A DNA stretch of 64,000 nucleotides from positions 496,001 to 560,000 of the forward strand of contig CP137875.1 of the NCBI GenBank assembly GCA_034406715.1, read 5' to 3'. Both the position numbers and the translations under genes were made by a program. Each line of letters starts with the position of its first letter. Within the stretch, counting starts at the first letter, position 1. Shown one piece after another: positions 18,514 through 30,138 of the stretch. Below the pieces are notes generated by a model. It ran no database searches. It was not told the origin of the DNA and worked only from the letters and a program-made list of their open reading frames with translations. The DNA comes from Rhodotorula mucilaginosa (taxonomy: Eukaryota > Basidiomycota > Microbotryomycetes > Sporidiobolales > Sporidiobolaceae).

Positions 18514-18638
18514 CCTTGCGCGTCTAGTCCACTCGATTCGCGCTCTGGCACTCGGCGAGTCTCTATTCCGAGTCTAAAGAGTCGAAGGAGAGAGAGAGAG
18601 AGCGAAAGTGTCGGCCGGAGTCGGGTTTAATTCCGGAG

Positions 18639-21033
18639 ATGGCGGCGAGTGGACACGCGAGAGCGTTCGGAGGAGCGTACGAGCTGCTCAGGCTCTCGAA
18701 TCAGATCAACAGATCACGCACAATCCCCAGCACCATCCGCCATGACCCCCGACCACCACCTCCACCTCGAGGGAGCGATCGAGTGACTCGAGTGCCAGAC
18801 CCCGAGCCGCCCATTGAAGCCATTCCAGCACCACCACCACCACCTCCGCCTCCGCCTGCTGCAGCAGTACCCGTCGCGCCCGCCCCCCCCGCCGCTGCCC
18901 CGATCTCGATCTCCGAACCAGAACCAGCTGCCCAAGTACCTGAAGATCTACCCGAACCCGCTGTACTACTGCCGGAGGAGCAGACGACTGCGACTCCGTA
19001 CAATGGATCAGTCTCGAAAGTACCCTCGTCCAAGTTCGGGAGACTGCTCCACTACGGAGGTCCGTTTCTCACCCCCCTCTCTTGCCGAGACGACGTCAAG
19101 AAAGTGAACTGACCCGATGCACCGCAGGTCTCGCCGCCAGTCTCGGCTGGGGCATGGCCTCGGAAGCAGTCTCGTCGAGGCGCCCGCCGCAAGGCGACTC
19201 GTCGACGCCACCGCAGAGGCGATCGCTCCTCATGAGCGAAGCCAACCTCGAACGCCTCGTCAGCAAACTCGGAAAGATGCGAGGCGCAGCGCTCAAACTC
19301 GGACAGTTCATGAGCATCCAAGGTATGAGACGAGCCACGACACGACTCGACTCCGCCACCCACTCTTTATGTGCCCGGAATGTGAGCTGATGATCCGGAC
19401 TGCTGCAACTAGATACGAAACAGCTGCCGCCTCAGCTTGAAGCCATCTTGCAGCGCGTACAGAACAGCGCCAACTACATGCCAGAGTGGCAAACGGAGGT
19501 GAGCTTGTCGTTGCTTTCGGATACATGGCGCGCACATCAGAGAGGACGCTGGAGTCAGAGAGAGAGAGAGAGAGAGTCTCCAGCCCGGCGTCGTGGTTTT
19601 TTCCCTCGACTGATCCGGAACGCACTCCCTTGCAGAGAGTCTTGCGCGACACGCTCGGCGACGACTGGCGCTCTCACTTTTCCGAATTCGACCTCCGCCC
19701 CTTCGCGGCCGCCTCGATCGGCCAAGTCCACCGCGCCAAACTCTCCCCTTCGTCCCCTCTCGCCCGCAACACCGACAAGTACCCCAACCTGACCGACTTG
19801 GCCGTCAAGGTTCAATTCCCGGGAGTGAGGGAATCGATCGCGAGCGACTTGGGCACGTTGAGATGGCTCCTCGTCGCGAGTGCGGCTCTGCCCCGCGGAT
19901 TGTACCTCGACAACACCCTCCGCGTAATGGGTCGGGAACTCGAAGACGAGTGCGATTACGAGAGGGAGGCCGAGTGCGGGACGAGGATGCGCGAGTTTGT
20001 GGAAACGAGTCGGGATCGGGGGTTGAGGGAGGCTTTTGCGGTGCCGAGAGTTGTGGACGAGTTGAGCGGCAAGATGGTCCTCACGACCGAGTTGATGCAC
20101 GGTCGACCGCTCAAAGACGTGCTCACCCTCGGACAGGACAAGCGAGACTGGGTGCGTCCCCGCGCGTTTTGGGTTTTCCGAACCTCGTGGACTCTCTCTC
20201 TATGCCGCCTTTTCATCGTTGACTGACGACGGCTTCCACGTTCATCCTACCGACGATAACGCACAGATCGGTCAAAGGATCTTGCAACTGTGCATGCACG
20301 AACTGTTCGAGTTCCGGTTGATGCAGACCGACCCGAACTGGAGCAACTTTCTCTACAACCAGTCGACCGGCAAGGTCAGTCTCTCTCTCTCCCCCCCACT
20401 GCGAGCTTCGACGATTCAGGAATCCCTCTGCGCCGGATCGCCCCTTATACAGGCTGGCGGGCTCGCTGTGCTACTCGTAGTCGTATTCGGAGGGGGCGCT
20501 CGCGCTAACCCACACTTGGTTCCCAACCCCCCCCCCCCCTGCAGCTCGAGCTGATCGACTTTGGCGCGACGCGAGAATACACCCCCGAGTTCATGGACGT
20601 GTATGGAAAGTTGTTGGACGCGGCGATCGAGCAGGATCGGGAGGCCGCGATCCGGTACTCGAACGAGTTGGGGTATTTCACCGGTCAGGAAAGCGAGGCG
20701 AGTCTTTCTTTCTCCTTGGTACACACGCACAGAGAGTCTGACCTTTTTCGCGCACGGCAGGCCATGATCAACGCGCACCTCGACTCGCTCTTTGCGCTCG
20801 CGACTCCCTTCCGCCCTTCGTCGCCCTCCCCGTTCCCGTTCGGGACCCTCGGACCTCCCATCACGGCCCAGATCCGCTCCCAGATCCCCGTCATGCTCCG
20901 CGAGCGGTTGACCCCGCCACCAGAGGAGACGTACAGCCTGAACCGGAAACTGAGCGGAGCGTTCTTGCTCTGCGAGAGGCTCGCGAGTCACGTCCCGGTT
21001 CGGGACATGTACGAGCGTGCACGGAACCGTTAG
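18639..21033 (+). CDS. COQ8: COQ8/ABC1 atypical kinase (UbiB family)
   Basis: Starts at 18639 with [17 protein letters not shown], then a Pro/Ala-rich segment. UbiB hallmarks follow in order: [18 protein letters not shown] (the KxGQ motif), [11 protein letters not shown] (Ala-rich loop), [10 protein letters not shown] (catalytic Lys), [33 protein letters not shown] (metal-binding Asn) and [12 protein letters not shown] (the DFG equivalent). The C-terminus ends [11 protein letters not shown] at 21033. Coq8 is a mitochondrial inner-membrane matrix-side ATPase/kinase needed for assembly of the coenzyme Q biosynthetic complex. About seven introns, one with a run of 13 C residues before its CAG acceptor (20528-20544). 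Confidence 0.93.
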
Positions 21034-21192
21034 ATTCTTCATCTCCGAATAGACAGATGTACATAGGAATGGATCCGCTCGCAATTCGCAACTCGCAACT
21101 TTCTTCAGGACAAATCTCTCGAGAATGTGGTTCGATCGGTGTCAAACAGAGACAGTCAAGCTCCGTTGGCCTGTGACTTATAGAGTACCCTA

Positions 21193-24132
21193 CTAGATAG
21201 TAAACTTGGTCTTGGACCGCCTCGTCTGTCCCGAAAAGTCGACCGTCGCCTTGCCCCGCGCATCGGTCGGTCCCGATCCCTCGCCGACGCCGTCCTCCGT
21301 CCCGGTCCACTGGAGGACCAAGTGCCGTCCGAGCAAGTGGGTGTGCTCGAGCGCCTCGAATGCGGATTCGGCGTCGCGGCGAGAGGCAAACTCGAGGAAG
21401 GCGAACCCGCGAGTCTTGTTATCCATCTTGCGAGGGAGACGGACAGACTTGAGTTGCCCGTAGGCTCTGTTCGGAAGGCGGTCGTCCGTTAGAATACCAA
21501 ATCGGCAGGATCGCGGAAAACCGTGAAGCAGTGGGGGAAGGAGTTGTACGCACCCAAAGAGCTGGCGGAGGTCGTTCCGAGTTGCCTCGAAAGGAACGTT
21601 CTTGACGAGCAGTTTCGTCGACGACTCTTTGCCCGCTGCGGCTGTCGTCGTGTTGCCGCCCCGCCCGCCAACCTTGTCGGTATCGCGCTTCGCAAAGTTG
21701 ATCTCGATCTCGTGTCCATCGAGGACCATCCCAGCCTGAGCCTCCTTGGCCCTTTGCGCCTGCGCAGGCGTCTTGAACCCGGCGAACCCGAATCCCATAC
21801 TGAGGGTCTCTCCCTGTCGTTTCGGGTCGGGTTTCGTCTGCACGCGAGCAAACACGAACCCGTCGAGGTGGTCGAACGCGGCGCGGAGTCGAGGCGTCGT
21901 CGTCGCAAAGCTCAGGTTCTTGAGGAACAAGGTCGCGCCCGGCGCGGCGTCCGACTCGCTACCAGCCGAGGAGGACGTCGCGACGGCAGCGCCCTTCTTG
22001 GCCGCCACAACGGGTAACACGGCGGCGTCGTCCTTCTTGCTCTTGTCCGCCTTGGCCGGGGAGCTGGACCAAATCGCCGCCGGAGCCTTCTCGAGGTACA
22101 GCACGCTCCCGCCAAACTGCTTGTACACGAGCGCGCGCCACGCCTTCTGCGCCGAGTCCTTGTCGGCCATCTCGACGATCGCGATCGTGCCCGAAGGCGG
22201 GACCAGTAGCCGCGAGATGGTACCGTGCGGCGCGAACAGCGTCTGCAGGGAAGACGCGGTCGTCGCGTACGGCAAGTTCTTGACGAGGATGCACGTCGAC
22301 GAGCGCGGGCCGGGGCGAGAGAACGCGTCGAGGTTGACATCTTGCTGCACGCGGTCGGTACGGGTTAGGCGTGTGTTCGTCTCGGCAAGGAGAACCTAAC
22401 GCTATCGACTCACGCTCTCAAAGTATCGCTTGGTCTCGGCGAGAGTGTGCGCCTCGGCGAGCGCGACCTTGACCGCCGGGTCCGAAGCCGACGGGTCGAG
22501 CAGCGCCGATTTGGAAATGCCGAGTCGGTCCGCCACGGCCGAGATGGCCGCATCAGCCTGTAAGTCGCGGGCGCGGAAACGTGATCAGCGAACGCTCGAT
22601 CGATCGATAAACTGAGCTGTATCGCACGAGAAGGCAAACTTACGTTGAGGTACAGCGTTCCCCAGCTGAAGGCCTGCCCGGCGTTCTGTTTCCTCTCCTC
22701 GAGCCGTTCTTGCTTCAAACTCTTCGGATCGTTCGAGCCGTTCGCACTCTTCGGAGCGCGCCCCATCGCAGGCAAGATGTGCAACAACCGTCCTTGGAAG
22801 GTCGTCCCGTCGAGGGCTTTGAAAGCGGTGACGGCGTCGGCCGGTTGGACAAACGTGACGTACGCGAGACCTTTGGCCTGGTTCGTCTTGGTGTCGATCG
22901 GGATGTGGACTTGGTCGACCGGACCGAACGTCGAGCACAACTCGCCCAGTTCGTCCGAAGTGGTCGTGAACGGCAAATTCCGCAGGAACAACCGACCCGT
23001 CTCGAGCAGGGTTTCTTGCGTTCGAGCCCACGCCGAATCCTTCTCTTCGGCGGCGGCGTCGACCTCTTCTGGCTCTGCGTCAGTCTATTTTGTTGGCGGT
23101 GGCGGTGGCGGTGGCGGCGCAGAAAGAACAAGAGACGACAAGATTTAAAAGTCAGTCAACGCTGGCGGGTATACTGGGGACAACCTTCACTCCCCGATTA
23201 CTCCTCACCTTGCCGCCATCCTCCGCATCTTGCTCAAACTCGGGAGCATCCGCCGCCACTCCATCGTCGGCTTCCTCCTGTAGCACGCCCTCGTCGTCAT
23301 CGTCGACCTCACTCAACTTTCGCTTCATCCTCCTCGCGAGGTACTCTGCATCCGTCAATTCTTCGTCCTGCGCTGCTCCGTCCGATTCCGGCGTCGGTTC
23401 TACCGCTGCTGCGGGGAGTGCTGCTGCTGCGTCGTCGCCACCCTTTTTGTTCTTCTTCGTCGTCTTCTGGTCCGTTTTGGTCCCTTCGCCGGCAGGCGCC
23501 AGTAGTGCTTGCACGTCTTCGTTCATAGACGAACTCTCGGCCTGTACCGATTTGGCCGGGTTCATGACTGCGAGGAAGTCGGCGAAGCGGTCTCCCTTGT
23601 TCTTCTTCTGCGGGTTGTTGCTGTTGTTGCTGCCACCGAGGGGAGCCGCGTTGGCCGAGGTCAGGGACGCGACGCCGTCGTCATTTCGCCTCGAGCGTTT
23701 ACTCGGTCGAGGGTTGTCGCTGATCTGTGGGTAGAATGGGGATAGGGTGAACAAGAGCGGTCAGGATCCTGGGAGGGGCGGCCGGCACACCCACCAGCAT
23801 AGGAAGAAGTCACGCACCTCTTTCGCCCAGTCTGCCTTGACGCGCGCACCTCCTCGTTCTCCAGCGACCCACGTCCCGTCGAGCCATTCCCTGACCCTCT
23901 CGGCGTCCGAGTGGCGTTTGAACCCAGCAAAGGCGATGCACCTGCTCGTGCCGTCCGGTCTCGAGAGGACTTTCAAGTCGGTGAGGGCGCCTGCTGCGTT
24001 GGAAGGGGACGGGCAGCGTTCGAGGTGAGCGCGGAGGTGAGACGTCGAGACGGAGGGGTGCAAGTTGGTCAACAAGAGGCGGGTCGGACCGCCGCTGCTG
24101 CCGCCGCTGGTGCTGGATTCGGCTGTAGCCAT
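21193..24132 (-). CDS. MRD1: Multiple RNA-binding-domain protein Mrd1 (five to six RRMs)
   Basis: Starts at 24132 with MATAESSTSGGSSGGPTRLLL and RRM1 (RLLLTNLHPSVSTSHLRAHL.., CIAFAGFKRHSDAERV). A long acidic/Lys-rich linker (KKNKGDRFADFLAVMNP, DAEYLARRMKRKL) follows, then RRM2 (GRLFLRNLPFTTTSDELGEL, GLAYVTFVQPADAV, LLHILPA). Then come RRM3 (CILVKNLPYATTASSLQTLF), RRM4 (ATLFLKNLSFATTTPRLRAAF, MGFGFAGFKTPAQAQRA) and RRM5 (TKLLVKNVPFEATRNDLRQLFG, KTRGFAFLEFASRRDAESAF), ending RRSKTKFTI at 21193. Mrd1/RBM19 binds the 35S pre-rRNA and U3 snoRNP for 18S rRNA processing in the nucleolus. About five introns. Divergent from MRP2. Confidence 0.94.
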
Positions 24133-24421
24133 GGCTCGTGCTGCTCGTGGATCGATCTCGGACCAGGCAGCGCTGAGAGAGCGAGATGAGCGAGTCCGAG
24201 CTGCTTTCGCCTGGCAGATGAAGACGCGAGGCGGTGCAGACACTCTCGGCGACTCTCGACAGGGTCTCGGGATGAATTCGGAATCCACATGCATACATAG
24301 TCACATGCCTCGTCTGGACCTTGACCGAACTTCCCGGAGCCGAGCGAGAGAGCCCAGTCAAGGCGGCCTCGACCTTTGCGCCGACTGCACTCGCTTCTCT
24401 CACAGCTGTACGAGTGCAAGA

Positions 24422-25006
24422 ATGCCGCGAGCACTCCCAACCTGGGCTGCCCTCCGAGATGCGCGCATCCGCAAATCCGTAGCAGGTCAGTCCTTCGTGC
24501 CCCCGTTCGACGACCCTCACTCGTTCCGAGAGAGAACCCACTGACCCGACCCGCGATTACTCACGCACTGCAGACAACGAGCTGCTCAGGAAAGCGTACA
24601 AGTACATCCGAGACAACGCCCAGCTCGACTTCCGGACTCGCGCAGCCGCCATGCACAAACTCAACGCCATGCCCACTAGCGTCAGTTCCCTCGCCTGCCT
24701 TCCCGAGGGCGCTCTTACTCGGTGAGACTGACGACAGGAACCCTCTCTCGTTGCAGACTATTCCGAGCATGGTCGTGAACCGATGCAAGTTGACGGGACG
24801 GGGCGGCGGCCGCATCGCCAACGAGTTTGGCCTCTGTCGCGTGCGTCCCTACACAGCTCCCCTCTCTGCGATTCCTTTTTCAGCTGGAGCCACGAGCACA
24901 AGTTCCGCTGACATGGATCGATGCATGGGCTGTGCGCGCACAGCACCGCTTCAAGCTCGAGGCCGAAGAGGGCAACTTGCCCGGCGTCGGGCGCGCGTCG
25001 TGGTAG
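24422..25006 (+). CDS. MRP2: Mitochondrial ribosomal protein uS14
   Basis: Four exons from ATG 24422: MPRALPTWAALRDARIRKSVA, then DNELLRKAYKYIRDNAQLDFRTRAAAMHKLNAMPTS, TIPSMVVNRCKLTGRGGGRIANEFGLCR, and HRFKLEAEEGNLPGVGRASW with stop at 25004-25006. The blocks NRC..TGRGGG..FGLCR and LPGV.RASW are the S14 signature. The final exon joins in phase after an intron containing the frame LEPRAQVPL, which I read as non-coding because S14 runs directly from FGLCR to a basic residue and F. Component of the mitochondrial small ribosomal subunit. The 289 bp to MRD1 is a shared promoter. Confidence 0.9.
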
Positions 25007-25173
25007 ATACGACAAGTCGCCGAGAACGATTCCCGACCCAATGTTGTAGCTTGTAAACCTCCCCCCTTCTTAGCAATTCCGCATCGTACGAGACTCTTGC
25101 GCATCCGAGCGAGAGGGGTGGTTCACAGAAGGTGGTCAAGAATTCGGAGGGGATGAGGTTGCGAGTGGGACGG

Positions 25174-25730
25174 CTACTTGTTCTTCTTCTTGCCCTTGCT
25201 CTTCTTCTTCTTGCTGCTGCTGGTGCCCTGCGCTGGTGTCCCGTCCTCCGCCGCCAATGCTCCCTCCTCCCCCCCTCTCTCTTCGACCATCTTGGCGTCC
25301 TCTGCCGGTCCCGCCACCTCGACGACGGCCGGCACTGCCGCTCTCCGCTTGTTGGCGTATTTGCGGAGAAGTTGTCGGTTCAGGGAGTCGAACCGGTTCA
25401 GGTAGACGCCCGAGCGGGTCTTGAACGTCAAGGTCTGACGAACGGAGGGTCACACGGTTTGGTTTCAGCACGAGTTTCGCGGCTAGTTCCAGTGTGGCGC
25501 CGTGGTGTGAAGGAGCGTGACTGACCTGCTTGTCGTCTGTGACTTTGATGACGAGCAGCCCGAGTTGGTGTCTCCACCGGATACACGTCCGAGTCTGTTG
25601 TCAGCCAGGAGGGAGTGAGCCGAGGCGGTACTTGGCCTTGAGGGAGAGGAGAGGGACTCACGGGCCTCTCTGACTGGTCGCAGAGGGTGATGCAAGCCTG
25701 CGTGAACGAGTCCCACGAGCGGTACAGCAT
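25174..25730 (-). CDS. SRP9: Signal recognition particle 9-kDa subunit (SRP9/SRP21)
   Basis: Exon 1 (start 25730) MLYRSWDSFTQACITLCDQSERP matches the SRP9 N-terminus (typically Y.SWEEF). Exon 2, TRTCIRWRHQLGLLVIKVTDDKQ, has the SRP9 core R(Y/W)RH..G.LV.KVTDD. Exon 3 is TLTFKTRSGVYLNRFDSLNRQLLRKYANKR and then a long tail ending in SSSKKKKSKGKKKNK. SRP9 pairs with SRP14 on the Alu domain of SRP RNA and slows elongation during secretory targeting. The extended basic tail is like that of fungal SRP21. Stop 25174-25176. Convergent with MRP2. Confidence 0.85.
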
Positions 25731-25962
25731 GGCGAAGGCGAGATGATAGGCGGTGGTTCGGACGTCCAGACGAGTTGAGAGGCGAGGCGGACGACTGGGT
25801 TACGCTGCCGAAATTGCTTGTAGACGCGAGCTAGGGACTATAGCCCGGGGAACTGCAAGTGTAGTGGTGAGCAGCAAGTCAAAGAGGTTCGCCCGTTCGC
25901 CTCGCTTTCAGACTTTGACCGCAACCACCAGTTCATCGCCCGGGCTTGGTGGGGCACGAAGG

Positions 25963-27244
25963 ATGACACTAGCAGATTGGCTGAACGGAGCACCTTCGCC
26001 GACTGCTCCTTCTCCTGCTGCTCCGCCGAATCGTGCTCCTCCTACTCCGGATTCGCCATCCCCCACCTCGACCACAAAAGCAGCCGCCGCTACTCCTCGT
26101 CGCTCGCCTTCTGCTTCCGCTACTGCTGATACGACAACGGACTCTCCCTGGCTCGACGCCTGCCTCCACCTCGACCCGACCAACCCCCTCCTCGTCGCGT
26201 CCGCTACCGCACTCTCCCTCGTCGCCGCAACTCGAGTCTGGAACCGCTACGGCAGGAGGATCCGAAACGCCGACTCGCTCAAATCCGAAGATTTGCTCAA
26301 AGGGTCGAGGAGATTGAAGGGCTATGTCACGAGGTAAGTGAACTCCCTGCGCGCAAAAGAGGGAGGAGTTGTTCGCAAGGCTGACGATGGTGGCGCCATC
26401 TCTGTGCAGCGTCGGAGATGCGGACAACTTTCGCTTCTGGCACCAACCCACTTTGAGACCGTGGGCGAAACCGCCGAACAAGAAGTCGGGTCAGTCCGAA
26501 CGAGCCAGACGGGCTAGTCGCTTTAATCCTCCTCGACAGGGTTTTCGCTAACTTTCGGACCGTGCGTGTGTAACGGCAGATCTCAAGAATGAGACGTTGC
26601 ATGTACGGTTAGCTGGAGTCGACGCACCAGAGGTGGGTTTCAGTTCTGGGAGGGTGCTTCGAGTCTACGGAACGCTTCCGCTGACCTTTTTGTGCAACCC
26701 AGCTCGCGCATTTCGGGAATCCGGCCCAACCCTACGCCGACGAGGCGCTCGATTGGTTCGTGATCCCCTCCTAGTGGCTCTCCCGCTCCCGCTGGCTTTA
26801 CCGAGAATTCCATGACCCGGCTGACGGGCGCTTTTCTCTCTCCTCGCCCAGGCTCACGCGACAACTCCTCGGCCGCAAAGTGCGCGTCGAACTCTTCCGC
26901 AAGGACCAATACGGTCGTATCGTCGGCATGTGTTATGTGCGCAACTTTCCGTGGCTCCGAACGAGCAACGTCTCGGCCTTGATGCTCAAAGCGGGATGTG
27001 AGTTTATAACCTGTCCTTGTTCTAGTCTGCTCGTCTTGTCTCGCCAGCCCCTGACGCTCAAGGTCCCGCAGACGCGACGGTGTACGAGCAAGCGAACGCG
27101 GTGCACGCAGGTCGGTTGGCCGAGTTTCACCGGTTGGAGGACGCGGCGAAAAAGGCACGGCGAGGGATGTGGGCTCAAGGCAAGGATTCGAGGCCGGAGA
27201 GTCCGGCCGACTTCAAGAAGCGGATGCGGAAAGAGGCGGAATGA
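25963..27244 (+). CDS. LCL3: Probable endonuclease Lcl3 (staphylococcal-nuclease fold)
   Basis: ATG 25963 starts MTLADWLNGAPSP and a Pro/Ser/Thr-rich leader, then a single hydrophobic segment NPLLVASATALSLVAATRVW that would anchor it in a membrane. The nuclease fold follows across six exons: GDADNFRFWHQPTLRPW, LKNETLHVRLAGVDAPE, LAHFGNPAQPYADEALDWL, GRKVRVELFRKDQYGRIVGMCYV, ATVYEQANAVHAGR and KKARRGMWAQG. RLAGVDAPE and KDQYGRIVG contain the Arg and acidic residues of SNase active sites. Yeast Lcl3 is a poorly understood mitochondrial SNase-like protein. Stop 27242-27244. Confidence 0.9.
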
Positions 27245-27444
27245 TGGAAAGTAGCGCAGCACTGAAATCTGCACGGTCGCATAGAGCATATCGACTCGTT
27301 TCCGATTTGCATTTCACGAGAAGCGGACTTTGTGCGTTGCGTTGCGTTGAAGCACAGCCGACGGCCGACGGTCCGATCTGCGATTCGCGTCGCCTCGTCC
27401 TGCGCTCATCATTCGCCGTGTACAGGAGATCCAGGTCGGACAAC

Positions 27445-28899
27445 ATGGTCAGTAGTGTCCCTGCAATCCCTCTACGCAGTACGGGCGCCGGAAATGCTAA
27501 AGCTCTCTTCCCGCCTTTTGCGTCCATTCTTCCGCCGCCATCTTGCTCACCGGCTCGTCGACTCGCTTCTCGATTGCGCCGCCTCGCCCCGCTTGCCTTC
27601 TAAACACACAGAGTACGCTAAGCAAGACGGCCAAGGAGGGACGGATCCGCGAGTTTGTTGAGATCACAGGAGCATCGTCAGTTTCCCTCCCCTCCTTTCC
27701 TCGTGGTTATGTTGCTCACTGAATCTTTCGAGCAGGGCAACGGACGCACAACGACTACTGAAAGCGACGAGTTGGAGAGTCAATGCCGCGCTCGATGCGT
27801 TCTTCAATGACCCGGGGCCGGCTTCTTCAAAGGCTTCGGCGGCCAACTCGGCCCAAGTGACAAAGAACCTCGAGACGCTCTGGACAAAGTACTGCGGTGC
27901 GCGCTCTCTCTTCTTCTTCTACTAGCCTGCCATCTCATCGGCGACGATGCTGGAGGATGCTGACTTTGAAAAGGAGCGAACCGCACGCACTTGCAGACCC
28001 GTCTCACCCGAACGAGATCTCGATGGACGGCACGATGCAGTACTGCGCCGACTTGGGCGTTGACCCGTCAGAAGTGATCATGCTCGCCCTCGCGTGGTTC
28101 ACGAAAGCGCCGACCATGGGGCGGTTCTCGAAGCGGGAATGGGTCGAGGCATGGCAGGCGATCGGGTCCGTTTTCCCGCCCTTTCCTTTTTTTTTCCCCT
28201 GGATTTATTGCCACTGGTGCAAGGAACTCAGAGCTGATAGCGACGGACTGTGTCGACGGACAGGGCGGATACGCTGGAGCGACAAAAGGAGCAGGTCGAC
28301 GTCCTTCGGAAACAACTCGAGACGCCAGAGACGTTCCGAAAAGTCTACATCTTTGCGTTCGACTATGCCAAGACCGAAGGGCAAAAGAGCTTGCGTGAGT
28401 CTGTCTCTTCTCTCCGTTGACGCGTGAACGTGAGGAGCTGACGAGGGGTGCGTGTGAAAATGAACGTCATCTGGATAGAATTCGAAATCGCGCAAGAGCT
28501 GTGGAACCTCTTGATCCCGCTCGACCCGGCTTCGTCGTTCCCTCCCGAACATCTCGCCATGTGGATCAGCTTCCTGACCGAGAAGGGCGGCCGCGCTGTC
28601 TCGAAAGACTCGTGGAACCTGGTGCGCCCCCCACCTGCGTTCCCGTCGTGTTTTTGTGGCCTGCCATGAGTCTCGCGGTTCTGACCTTTCTCTTTATGCA
28701 TCATTCGCCAGTTTTTGGACTTTACACGGACGATTGACCCGGCATTCAAGCAATACGACGAGGACGGTGCGGTGTTTCCTTCCTCGCGCGGAGACGCGCT
28801 CCACAAAGACTGATCTGATCTCTTTCCTTTCGATGGAAAACAGCGGCATGGCCTTCGGTGATTGACGACTTTGTCGAGTATGCACGAGCGCGGATATAA
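27445..28899 (+). CDS. DCN1: Defective-in-cullin-neddylation protein 1 (NEDD8 E3 cofactor)
   Basis: The reading from STLSKTAKEGRIREFVEITGAS, then ATDAQRLLKATSWRVNAALDAFFNDP is the N-terminal UBA-like domain. The PONY domain follows: NEISMDGTMQYCADLGVDPSEVIMLALAWF, GRFSKREWVEAWQAIG, TLERQKEQVDVLRKQLETPETFRKVYIFAFDYAKTEGQKSL, IAQELWNLLIPLD, WISFLTEKGGRAVSKDSWN and [33 protein letters not shown]. The stop is at 28897-28899. The start is an ATG at 27445 immediately followed by a donor, so the first coding exon contributes only the Met; this is my best fit. Dcn1 promotes transfer of NEDD8 to cullins. Confidence 0.9.
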
Positions 28900-29105
28900 T
28901 CTCCCCCCGCCGCCCCTGGGTCGATTTTCTTTAGAAGCGCTGTTGCCCTTTTACTTGACTGTTCCCTTTGCGCAACTCTCCCCCCACCTTGTTGACGGCA
29001 ATGCATCATGGACTTTTTGTTCGCGACCTCTCCCTTAGACTGCATGTACGTATGGTGTGCGAGTTGCAAAATACCTCCTCCCTAAGCGAGTCACCCCACC
29101 CCACC

Positions 29106-30002
29106 TTAGTCTTGCCCGTCTTTGAGCCTCCGTTCCCTTCTCCGGGCGACGTCCCAGTTGTACACCCTCGCGACGTTGACTTCGCTGACGGTGATCTGAT
29201 CCCGCAGGAAGGCGAGGTCTTCCTTGACTTTGACGAGCGAGGCGCGCGCGGACGAGAGCTTGCCGGTGAGGAGGTCGTGTGCGGCTGGTATGGGATACGA
29301 GAGCATGGTCGAAGCCTGCGCGGGCCCACGTTTTCGGTTGAAGGAGGAGGGGGAGGAGGAGGAGGCGTGCGTCAGTTTCCTCTTTCCTTTCTCAGGGCTG
29401 CTGCAGGTGAACTCACGCCGAGCCAGATGTACACCTCTTCGACTTGGTCGACTTCGCCCTTGGCAAAGAGCGTGTCGGACAGTTCGAACGTCGTCTCGAA
29501 TGCCTCTCCTTGTTCCTTCAGGGTTAGACATCACGAAAGAGTCAGCATCATACCGGGGACTTTCAAGAGAAAGAGAGCGCAAGAGAGGAACGGACCTTTT
29601 TCCGCTGCAGGACCTCGACCATTTCGATGGTGCGTTCAAACTCGGGTACTTTTTCTTCGAGGCCGGCTCTCCGCTGTAATGAAGATTGTTCCATGAACTG
29701 GTATTTGCTGTCAGGAGGTGAGCGTCAGTGGGGTTGGGTGAACCTGGTCAGCGAGCGATCAGGGAGGGAGAGACATACGCCAACGTCTCTTGGAGGGTCT
29801 TGAGAGCGAGTTCTGCGTCACCGTCTGGACCGCCGATGAAAGCGTCTACATCCTCCTGCAGTAGAACGGTGGTGTGAGCTGCAGGCGGGGCCAGGCTGGA
29901 GGAGAGAGGGAGCGAGAGACGGACGATGAAGAGAGCCTTAGGGATCCCTCGCGGGTTGGACTCGTCGGTGACTGTCTTGGGCGGAGGTGCGACTGTCGTC
30001 AT
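29106..30002 (-). CDS. PAC10: Prefoldin subunit 3 (VBP1/Pac10)
   Basis: Start at 30002, MTTVAPPPKTVTDESNPRGIPKA, followed by EDVDAFIGGPDGDAELALKTLQETLA, KYQFMEQSSLQRRAGLEEKVPEFERTIEMVEVLQRKK, ETTFELSDTLFAKGEVDQVEEVYIWLGANVMLSYPI and AHDLLTGKLSSARASLVKVKEDLAFLRDQITVSEVNVARVYNWDV. The order coiled coil, beta hairpin (TLFAKGEV..VYIWLGANVMLSY), coiled coil is the alpha-type prefoldin fold, and ARVYNWDV is typical of subunit 3. Part of the hexameric cytosolic chaperone handing actin and tubulin to CCT. Four introns. Stop 29106-29108. Confidence 0.92.
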
Positions 30003-30138
30003 GGCTGTAGACTCGAGGGTCGAGATGGGCCCAGTCGAAGTCTCGTTTCACGCGACAGCGAACGTCGACTCTGCTCCACACTCTTGCGCTCGCCCGACTC
30101 TACGCCGACGAGTCAAGAGAGCTTGCTAGTAGAGAGTC

